A DNA stretch of 64,000 bases, taken from Norana najaformis. Lineage: Eukaryota > Annelida > Clitellata > Crassiclitellata > Hormogastridae. The position numbers and the translations under genes were made by a program. The notes below the pieces were generated by a model. It did no database searches, was not told the DNA's origin, and saw only the letters and a list, made by a program, of their open reading frames with translations. Each line of letters begins with the position of its first letter. Position 1 is the first letter of the stretch. Shown piece after piece: positions 38,880-50,800 of the stretch. The DNA lies in the NCBI GenBank assembly GCA_964023275.1, contig OZ029916.1, forward strand, positions 38,434,396 through 38,498,395. The letters are read 5' to 3'.

Positions 38880-41800
38880 ATTACCATCATCAATCATCAT
38901 CAAATAACACCTCCATCATGAACAACCTCCATCATGAACAACAATTACCATTGATCATCATCATTAACATAATTATTATCCTTATCCTCCTCCTCATCAT
39001 ACTGATCACCACAATCACTGTCATCTTCGACGTAGCCGTCTCCATCATATAATAATCATCATCACCACAAAGAAATAAAACTTAGGAAAACTTGCAATGT
39101 AATTCTGCATAATAATTAAACAGACACATATTAAATGCATTACTTAAGAGAAAGTTTTATTATTAAAATTATATTCTTAATAATGATAATAATAACAGCA
39201 ATGACACCACCCCATACAAAGGCTGCCATATTTTCATTCTCATTTCGACATGATCTTGCAATGTGCAGTGGAACCTGACCCACTTCTCTGACTTATAGCA
39301 AATGAGTGAAATGACCTTAGATGACCTGACCCACTTCTCTGACTTATAGCAAATGAGTGAAATGACCTTAGATGACCTGACCCAAGGACACACTCAGATA
39401 CCTACAGCACATCTGGACTTTTTCATCTGAATTATCTATGCAATCATTTATTCCGTTGCAGACGCTGGATGTAGGAATGCACCGCTGATTTTCACAGGTA
39501 AACTGGTTGCTCGAACACTCAGGATATGCTACAAAAAAATCAGTATTCTCCTATTTATTTATTTATTCAATTCACTTACAAATAACTAGTACTCTTAGGG
39601 AACAAGTTTATTATTATTACCATCAATTACTGTTACGAAAAATTCATTTATAAATTCAAAATATAATATATTTATATGATCAAAGCATATTATGGTGTGT
39701 GGAATTCTAAGATCATCATAATTCATTAAAACAACAGCATTATAGAACTTTCCAGATTAGATTAGAAAAAAATAAATAGACACTCAACAGAAAATCTAAA
39801 ATAATAAAAGGCTTAGGTAAATACGTCTTTGGTTAGTGGTTCATTCAGTAAATTTAAAATTTGGTTATCGCTTTATAGCTCAAGCTGCTCCATTCATCCG
39901 GAAAAGACTCCAGTCAGAATTACAGCAACTATCTGATCTACCCTACCAACTCACCAAATCTGCACCTCTTGCAATCTCTGCACAGGTCTTACATTCAAAA
40001 CTGTAAGGATTCCTCCTCCATAAATCCTACCCCGATTCCTCCTCTTCCTCTTACCTCTTTCATCACTTTAATTCTAAGCACCACCCACTGCAGCCGTCTG
40101 ATTGCCGACCTGCTTGAGCTTTGGATCTGGACCTTGAACTGAACCTGACCTTACCTGCCTAACGATTCAATTTTCATTTAACACCTGTTTCAAATAAGCT
40201 GGTTCCCACTATTTCGGTTTTCTGGGCACTGAAGAAATCTCAAGATTATGATTAGCACATTTAGAACAAGCAACATATAAGGCCGTCGGATTGCTAGAGC
40301 CCTGGTCGAAAGGAGGCAGGTCGCCAGGGATGGGCTTGAGGGGAGGGCCGTTGTGAAGGTAGTTGCTTGGTTTGTCAATAATAAAATAAAACAATGGGCT
40401 GATTAAATATTAAAATAAAAAATAACTCAACTAAAATAAAATTAAACAAAATCCAATAATATTATCCAAACAAAGCATTTATTCACTGGAGTTGCTTGGT
40501 TGTCCAATAATAAAATAAAAGCATGTATAAATTTAAATTATTAAAATAAAACACAAACTAAACTAAATGTAAGGAAAGTGGCAACATTAATATCCAGACT
40601 AAGCATTCACTCACTACAATAGCTTGATTCTTAAACAATAAAATAAAACAAAATATAAACTGAACAAGTTTTTAAATCCCGAGGGATCATACGTACCTCG
40701 AGATAAAATTAATTAAATAATTAATATATAAGACAAAGCTTTCACTGACTGCAGTTGCTTGGCTCATCGGACCCATCCCCACAGTCATTGTCATGATCAC
40801 AGAGCCATTCTCGGTGGATACAGATCCCGTTGTCACAGCGAAACTGTCCTGCGTGACATGTCCTCTCTGGACAGTTCTGCTGTTCATCTTCGCCGCCGGC
40901 ACAGTTACGCATTCCGTCGCAGACAAACATCATGTGAATGCATGCAAAGCGACCCTCGCCACGATTCGATTCACAGGTGAACGTACCAGGCGGGCAGGTC
41001 CTGGTTTCTATGATGCGCCAATAACAATGCTAGCATTATACTTTAACAAAATACTTCAACAAAATTCATTACAAAGAGCTGAAAATCGCACCCATTTGAT
41101 ATGGAAGATGATAGGTTGTAATAACTTACTACTGTTCAATAATGACTTCTGCATAATGCAAAATGTATCAGAGCCATACTGGAAATCATTTATATATTGC
41201 CCCTTTAACTGTAATTGTAATTAGTAACTTCTACTGGCCGGTGTATAATGCAAAAGCATCAACCAAAGGTGCATCAAAGCCAAGCTGCAATCAGAAGGTC
41301 ATCGGAAGATATCTACTCAAATATGCTCCCAGGTCAGTTTTTAAGTTGAGGAAAAATGACCATTAGCTCTTGTGGAGCAGTTAATCCACTGGGGTAGAGA
41401 AGCATGTTGAAAGAGCTAAGTCTCAGGTAAAACTGCAAGAGGTCCATAGAACTGCCCCATTCTATATGAGGTATTTTTGTTCTTCTACTTCATCTATTCC
41501 AGGTCACAGCTCCGTCCATTCTGCTGGTAACGGAGCCCTTGTAGTCACTCGGACTCGGGCCTCTACCACGCAGCACAGCTTTGCTTTTGTTGGTCCTGCA
41601 TTCTGGAACAACCTTTCTTACAAGACTAGAAATGAGCTAATCAGCCTGCCACCTTTTTGTTCCACATGCGCTTGAAATCTGTCCAGTCTGACCACGGGTC
41701 TTTTCTGATGGGTCAGGAGCAATACTGATGAAGTTGCGCTTTATAAACTTCATTTATGTTATGCTATGTTATAAGATGCTCTGTAAATGCTGAGTTACAT

Positions 41801-44800
41801 CACATAGTTACATTACGACCTTTCCTTTTCAATCCTGGGTGTTGAAGAAATCTGGAGTTTACAATTACAATTTCTTATGGGCTGTGTTCGCTTGTCAACA
41901 AACTGCCGAGTTAAAAAAGCACACCAGGATTCAAACACAATTGTAAACTCGCAATTTACAAAGCATCACATCCAAGATCTGTTGTTCTGTTAGGTGAGTA
42001 CACTATCAACCAATGGCACTCCAAAACAGATTCATAATCCAGTTAATTCCAAAAGTGAATGCAATAAAACAGAAAGGAAGCCTAAGCAGGACAGACACGC
42101 TGAAAAAAACAAAAATGTCTTCTAACTGTAACTGCAATCATAAAGTTGTATAGCACATCAGGAAGAGAAGAAACTACATGTAATGAGAGGCAACATAAAC
42201 TGTGTCTTGAGTAGACACCAAGGACTCAGCAGTATTAACAGATTGTGGAAATGCAGGCCAGAACGCTGGCTCAGCAAAAGAAAAAGCTCTGCTGCCAAGA
42301 TCAGTATTCACTTGAGGCACGGAAACAGAAAGACAAGTCACATCCATGGATACACTTACCGCAGCTGAAGCTAGCATCTTCGTCCGAATTGTCCCCGCAG
42401 TCATTGTCGCCATCACATATGAACTGGGCGTTGATGCACCTGCCATTGTTACAGGTGAACTGACTGCCAAAGCACGTGCGATTAGTCTGACTGCACACAT
42501 CCGCTGGTTCGTCCGAGTTGTCTCCGCAGTCATCCTCTTCGTCACAGTGCCAAGATCCGGGTATGCATCGATGAGTTGTAAGACACCTAAAGTCACCTGT
42601 GAAAAGAATGAATGTCGTAATTTCCACCATCAAAAGCTGTTTCAAGATATACAGCTTTTTCATACTTAAGGGCACTCAGCTAGGACAAGACCATTGAGAC
42701 AGAGATCAGGTGGGATGCAAATATCCAATTCTAATCTGTAAACTTCTGAAATGCCACTTCTTAACATTCTTCCAGTCTAGTCAGTCGATGGTTGCTTCTA
42801 AGCAAAACCGAATTGAATAAGTGTGAGCAAATACTGTCTTCTCCCTGATTCAGCTTTTGCGTGGGCTGAGTAAGTTTGGCGGTTTACATTACACTACATA
42901 ACACGACGAACTTCCCAAGTTCAACCACATAATCAGGTGTGTCTTTTCTTCCTGTCATATTGGACTGAGCCTTGGAATTGATGGGACAGCAAATCTGTTT
43001 GGGGTGCCATCAATTGATGCCTATTGCATTACTATAAATGCACTCACTGAAGAAGTTCGAAGGTTAGAGTTTACCAGATTCACAGGTGACTGTTGCACAG
43101 AACGTAGGATTTTCATCACTGTTATCCCCGCAGTCATTGTCTCCATCACAGAGATAATTCCTCGGTATGCATATGTTTGAGTTGCCGCACTTGGTGAAAC
43201 CCGGGCTGCACGAGCTTGGTGGACAGTTGAACTCATCCGTAAAGTTGCCATCACGACAATCGTCACGACTATCGCAAACCTATAGATGCATCCGGACATT
43301 TATGTAACGCCTTCGAAGAACCAAACTAATGTTACAATCATCCGCGTCTCTACAGGGGAAGCCGGGACCAATGACCATCGTAACAAGGTCATCGAAAATA
43401 ACAAAAATACAATTACAGTCATCCTGAAATTAGATCACAGTACTTCAAAAATTACATTTGGTAGTCCTTAGGTTAGAATAGCGCAGTCCATCGATTAGGT
43501 CATAATATTCAAACAAACAGATTTGAGGAGTCATTATATTATGGAAGTAAAAAAGATTAGCCAGCAGTGGCCCACAGATCAGATCAGCTCTATCCGACAT
43601 TCCATGTTACATCCAGGTCGGCAGTGCCTCTGATGAGTCTATTCTTGAAGTGGCGCTTTATAATGTCAAATTACAATTACAACCTACAGATCAGCCACTC
43701 CACAGATCAAAGAATATGAGTAAGACCGTCCTACCTGACGTACGTCAATACACCGAAAGTTACTGCACTCGAACTGATCAGGTCCACAAGTCGGAAAAGC
43801 ACACCCTTCCTCATCCGACCCATCTCGACAGTCGTCGTCGAAGTCGCACCTGTAGTGCGCATTAACGCACCTGCCATTGCGGCAGACGAACGCCGACGGC
43901 GGGCACGTGTGTTCGGCGCACAGGATGGCATTCTCGTCCGACCCGTCGCCGCAGTCGTTGTCGCCGTCGCACTTCAGCTGAAACCTGATGCAGCGCCCGT
44001 TGGAGCAGACGAACTGGTTCTCCGTGCAGTTGTTCGGATATGGAACGCATATCTTGCCGCCGTTGCCCAGCCGCGTGTTGGACTCTTCGGCGCATGCGCA
44101 GTCGACGCCGCCTCCTGGGGCGGGGTGGCAGATGTGGGAACACCCGCCATTGTTGTTGTCACACGGATTAAGGCCTGATGAAGAAACGATTATGATATGG
44201 CTGTGCTAGGTAGGTCAGACAAAGTAAGGCAAAGAATGGTAAAGGTAAAGTATCGAAAGGCCAGGTGAGGTATGGTCAGGCAAATAAGATAGGGTAAGGT
44301 AAGGCATGTGTGTAATGGGAAGGTAAGATAAGGTAAGGTAATCATGCAGATCTAGTGCAGAAATGAAATGTAATGCAAGGTAACATTTGGCATGTAAGGT
44401 AACATAAGGTCAGGTAAGGTAAGGTAAGGTAAGGTCAGGTAAGATAACGTAAAGGTAAGGCAAGGTAAGGTGATCCATGTCCCAAAATGTGAAATATCCG
44501 AATTTGCATCATACTGATGGGTGTAACATGCAAAATGACTTGGGGTGAAGTAATAATAAAATGGGGAAAAAGGAAATAAGCAGCCAATATTCAACCCACA
44601 CCAACTACTCAATGATGAAGCTTTGTAAAAGTCAGGATTAGCAGATGTCTAATACTTACATTGGGGCTGTTGATCAGAGGAAAAGGCCTTGAGGTCAATG
44701 GCTTCTCTGTACCTGCCGAGAATTTGTCTGTTTGCACCCGTGAACTTGTCCGCCTGATGCACTGCCACTGTCAATTAAGGAAAATGACAAGACGTTCAGC

Positions 44801-47800
44801 TTACACGGGTAAGGCAAGGCAAGGCAAGATCATAATCGTAATCATAAACTCCACATTTCTAAAGCGCTTCTTAAAAGCTAAGCACAGGGCACCAGCTTAT
44901 TTAAGAGCTAACTGTAGAATACACATTTTATATATGATTAAATGTAAATGTACATGTTTTTCTTTAGCAAACATAGGGCCTCGACCCTGCTCAGTTTTCA
45001 ATGAATTAATCAGATGAGATCCTTCAATGACGCTGCCCATTTGAATGGATACCATGCCATTTCATAATTGTAATCGCATTCATAATCTCCAAATTTCTAA
45101 AGCACTAGTTAAGAACCAAGCGCAGGGCATCAGCTTATTCACGAGCCCCGTGTCAATTCAGTGGGGTTGTCCAAAGTGGCCATTTCAAGAATCAAGTCTG
45201 GTTGCCAGAAGAAGAGAGAGAGAAGGGGAAAGGAGCTGTTAGGATGGATTGTGTTTAAGCTGAGAGAAATGATAAGAACAGGAAAAGGAAAGCAAGGCAG
45301 GGCAAGGAAAACAATCAAGTCAAGGCAAGTTAGAGTAAGGTAATGCAAGGCAATGCAAGGCAAAGAAAGGCAAGGCAATTTGAGATAATGTAAGGCAAGG
45401 CAAGGCAAAGAAGGGTAAGGCAGGGAAATGTAAGCAACGCCAGGTAATCGAAGGTAACACAAGGCATATCATATGATTGAGTAGAGAACTTACAACGTTG
45501 TTGATCTGTCCAGTAAACATAGTGACTGAAGATGGTAATTTTGTACGGTTGGTCCAGTGCAGATAGAATTGTATGACGATACATTCCATTCAGATTTATC
45601 GCTTCTATGGTTCCTCTGGAAAACAAAATGTACAGTTTACTTTCTGTCCACTTATTTCCAATTGCAGGCAAGGACGACTATTGTATGTATGTGCATGAAT
45701 GCACGCATGTACGTATTTATGTACTATGTATGCATGTATGTATATATGCATGTATGTAAGTATGTATGTATGCAAGTATGTATTGTTGCAGGTTGTCTAG
45801 GGATACGTAATAGGATACCAGGTTTGGGATAAAATGTTTACTGTATTTCCTAAGCTATTTACAAATGTAACATGGCTCACGTAGAGCAACAAGACTTCGG
45901 CCTCAGCCGGTGACAAAACCAGCAAAAAACTTCACGAAGAGACACACAAAACGCCCATCAACAGACCGTGATAAGAAATGGCTCAAAAAGAACCAAACAT
46001 GCTCAGATGAACCAAACAATTTATCCACGTAGGGAGATAAAGAACAAATAGTCTTGAGAATGGCAACAGAACAGTCAGACAGGACCAACAACAGAAATCC
46101 AGTCTGAGCCAAAATTAACACAATATCTTTACACAGGGTCAGCTTTCTCACCAACATGTACAGAAGGCATACTGTACTATGTACAACAGCTTTATCCACT
46201 AGGTCCTATTCTATACGCCCTATTTAACAGTATGTATGTATGCATGTATGTAATGTAAATGTAAAAATGTAAATCTTCAAAGTTTCTTAGCACCACACAA
46301 AAGCTGTATCAGGCAGATCAGCTTATTCACCAGCGCTATTGGTATATCACATCAAATCCACACAAATCAGGTTGTTTCGTCAGTGTTGGCTCCAGATATT
46401 CGTGTAAGAGAGATCACAAGAGTCAAGACCTGAGACAGAAATCGAATCACTTACTTCTGTTCATCCGTCCAGTAGAGCTGGCTGGACTGGAAGTCAATAA
46501 CTAGACCCACTGGATGTTCGATATCGGAACTAACCAGAACCTGGATGTTCCGGCCAGACAGAGAGGCCTGAGAAATCGCAGATGGATAGAAACTGCTGAA
46601 GTACATGTGCCTGTAAAAGGTAAGGCAATATGAAGTAGGGCAATAAGGGTAAGGCACTAAGTTAGGGAAGTCTGGGTAATTAAGGTAGCACAATAAAGTT
46701 AAAGCAATTAAGGTAAGGCAATTAAGGTAAGGCAATTAAGGTAAGGCAATTATGGTAAGGTAATCACTTCTTTATTAAAAATTAATGACCACCCCAGAGG
46801 TTGTTGCACGGTATTGTTGATTGATGATGAAGTTAGTACAACACCAGCTGGGTTTGTACTTGGATGGGTGACTGCCCACGAAATACCAATGCATGCTAGA
46901 TGGTTTGTGGTGTATTTAGTTATAATAACTTGTGCTTTATAAATCTTCTTCTTCTTATGATGATGATGATGATGATGATGATGATAACGATGATGATAAT
47001 AATAATAATAATAATAACTATAGACCTTGCAACCATGCTTTTGAGGAGTCTTTTGACATTTACCAAGAATGGTCCTCAAAAGACCCCGGTAAAGATAGAA
47101 AGGGGGAATTCAACTATAAAATGAGTACCGAGACTGAAAACTGTTGGTGGGAAGAGTATCATAGGGTGAGCCAAAGGACAAGCCACCTGCCCTCTTCATA
47201 CCCTCAGAAAATAAGCCACTTACATCTGACACCCATGGCTGTCTGGGGGTTAATAAAAACCCAGATTTGTAACAGCAAATTAGCAAAGTAAGTAGAATTC
47301 ATTTGCATCTGACAGTTAGGCTCAAGCCCTGACAGCCACACAGCTGACCACCAGTTGCAGCCAGTAGCACAGTGTGGGCCCACTGTGGACCCAGTCTGGG
47401 AATAAACTTCTAATGTACCCTCGACAAGGATCCAGTGCCAGGGCACCGATTATCTTCCCATTGATCAGGGTCATGCGGTTGCTCCCATCCGTGTTAAACG
47501 TGTAAAGGTCATTAGTAGTTGAATCAGCATAGTAGATCTTCTTCGTAATCCAGTTGTAGGCCAAGGCTTTCCGTCTGCCCCACCAATGTCGGTATGGAAC
47601 TAAAGATTAAGAAAAAACAGATTATGTACGGAGTTGCATTTGTTATACTGTAAAATTTATACAGCACCTCATACACTAGAAGAGTAAACGTTGGGAGGTT
47701 AAATAGGTGATACAGAGAAGGCTAACCAAAACAGAGCCTTCCACTTGGCGCCCACTCAGCGCTCCATCCCGTAGTGGTCGATAAATGAATACCAACAGAG

Positions 47801-50800
47801 GTTGGAAGGTTTCATAAAGGTGTCCGCTCACTGGATTCTTGTGGATGTGTTTGTGACCTAATCGAATAATCCTTCAACCTGAAGACCATGATTCTGAAGC
47901 GTTTCTCCAATGTAAACAAGTGTACAACCTTTCCCTTTATGGTTCTGAGTAGTTTCAATGCAGATACTCAAACAAGTGTGTTATTGTTGTTGTTGTTGTT
48001 GTTGTTGATCTCGTCGTCGTTGTCATTGTTCTTCTTCTTATCATTATTATTATTATTATTATTCAGATACTTATAGTGCGCTAATTTATGAATTCACCTC
48101 AAAAGCAAGGCTAGCTGGAAAGAAAGATAAGTACTCAACTGTTTGTGAAATGAAATAAAAGGGTCCCTCTAACCTGGTGGTAGGGAATTCCATTGATGTG
48201 AAAAGAACGTGAAAAGGCATTGAAACCACATCTTTTTTGATAAGTTGGAACAAACAGCTGGCCAGCAGAAGCTGATCTTAAGTTTGTCCTGGTGGGATTA
48301 AATGCCAGTGGAAGGCATAAGCCAGCACAGTAGCTTGGTGTTAACTATACCTTTACACTTCCAAGGAATTTCTGTAGATGTGCATAAATGGGTGTACTAC
48401 CTTTATTTTGCACTTCTCAGGAGTTTCCACACAGGTATGTAAACAAGTTTGTTACCTTTATATTTCTGTGGAGATTATACACAGATGTGTAAACAAATGT
48501 GGTACCTGCACATGCATGATGGTGTAAACAAGTGTGCTTTTAAGCTTCTGAGAAGAGGTACATAAACAGATATGCTACCTTTACCTTTTACCTTGTGCAC
48601 CACTGATTGACACTTCAGATATATTTAGGTATACTGGAGCAACCTGAGCAAAGACATACACCGTTTAGTCTCGGGTATACTTGTGATCGTTCGACTCGCT
48701 AGTTGCACTTTGTAGACTTTTTGATCATTCTTAAGTGTGAAGAAAACCGTTGAGTCAGCATGACTGAAATCAAGAAATTCAAAGCCTGGTTGTCCAGAAA
48801 TCGGTTCAAACGGTTGGGTGTTCACTGAGGAATCGAAATGAAGGCCTCTGATCTCTGACATTGTGGTGCATATCAGAAAATCGGTAAAATCTGCAAGAAA
48901 CCAAACAACATTTTTTAAATCATAATATGTGAACAAGTAAGTATGTATGATTGTATGTATCTTGGCAATTAACATAGCGTCTTTAAGTACCTCATAAAAT
49001 TGCTGCCTACCCATCAATTTATAAATCTGTATATCTGGAGACCAGGAACTCTGAAACTAGTGTCTAGTGTCAAGTGTCAACTCTAGATGGAAATCCATAT
49101 GTTGGGCCCTGAGAGTACACAGGAGCCCACCACAGGTGACTTTTCTGGTTATCTGAGCATGTTTGCTTACTGATAAACTTTTTGTTCTTAAAGAACTTTA
49201 ACACTACTTAGGCATACAGGTTAGCTGGTGATCTAACCTAATCACAAGATTAATCTTCAGCTTAATTTACATAGATGTAACTGCAAAAAACTGCACTTTA
49301 CTGTAAAAACTACACTATGCTGCTCTATATTATATTAACTTAAACTCTAATAACATGAACTAACTACAATGCATTACCTATAATATACTAGACTGCATCA
49401 CACGATTCACTTAATTCACATGGACATAACAGCAAACAAAATTTTACCAAAGTATACTACTTTATATGGGGTGTATAATTATACAAGCCTAAACCATAAT
49501 AAAATCAGCTACACCACATTACATGACGAACACTATACTATACTGCATCACAAGACACTATACTTTAAATGATACTATTATAATACTATACTATGCTAAA
49601 TTAAACTTTAGTAGTATAGTTGACTGTAGCATAATATAGTATTCTGTCCTACACTATTGTAATTGTAAAAGAATACTTGTAAAGTAACTCTTAAACTTTA
49701 ATGATTGAGAAATTTAATGCGACCTGCAGCATAGTTTTTAGCCTAATATAGATACTATGCCTCATTATGTTATGGTATTGTATACTACACTATGTTACGC
49801 TATACTTTGCTATGCTACACCATATTATACACAGTAAATATGCGAAGAGGGAAATGTATCGGAGGTAAATTATATGAGAACAGTGTGGCTCTGTATGCCA
49901 AGGATTAAGTACCTTCACAGTTCTTTCCATCTGCGGCCAGGGTACCATTAGAACAGAGGCAAGTGGCATTCTGCGATGAGGGATAAGCGATACACAATTG
50001 GGCACAGCCACCATTGTTGACCACACATGGATTCGTATCATCTGGAAAATCGTTAAAACTGTACAACAACTGTAACATAACGTATTGTAAAGGTAATCTA
50101 TGTATGGTAATCTCGAGATTTCTACAGCACCTAACGAAAGCTATGTCGCGGGTACCGGTTTATTCACTTAAGAAGCACCTTTCCATAGTTATTCTAATTC
50201 TCTGGCAATAGCTAAGAAAAGTAGTTCTGATATCATTTGGCATCTGTTTGCCAAATATTCTGCCACCTTAAGGCAAATATTCAGCCTCATTTTGGCAAAT
50301 ATTCAGCCCCATTTTGGTAAATATTCAGCCTCCTTTTGGCAAATATTCAGTCACCTTTTGGCAAATATTCAGCCACCTATTGGTAAATATTCAGCCACCT
50401 TTGGCAAATATTCAGCCACCTTTTGGTAAACGTTCTGCCTCATTCTGGGAAATATTTGGCCTGCTTTTGGAAGCATGGTCTCGAGGCCATACAACAATTT
50501 AATCGAGTCACAGACAGACCACAGAAATCCAATGATAGGACATTATTTTGTAAACAAATATTGTTTACAACTTAGAAAACCTCTCTGAATCTTCAAAACG
50601 AAAAATAATTAGATACCTGTTGGTTGAGTCGAGTTATCAAAGACGGCCAGCATCAGTGGATTTGTTAGACCCTGTACTTGCTTGCGCACTGACACCTGAA
50701 GCCAGTTGGTTGAGGCAGATGCACTCTTTGGAGCACTTACTATCTGTCAAAGTTATCAAACAGACTTAGGCTTACAAACGAGAAAGGTAAGGTAAGGTAA

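Noticed and set aside
38517..39052. Poly-Ile frames
   Set aside because: Translation of (ATC)n repeats.
47204..47446. Extension of megalin exon 47419-47599 to lower coordinates
   Set aside because: The donor gtacat at 47417-47418 joins in phase to exon 46455-46610 and restores the propeller; the extra frame is intron.
50235..50470. Second CRISPR-like repeat array
   Set aside because: Head-to-tail minisatellite with no constant-length unique spacers.
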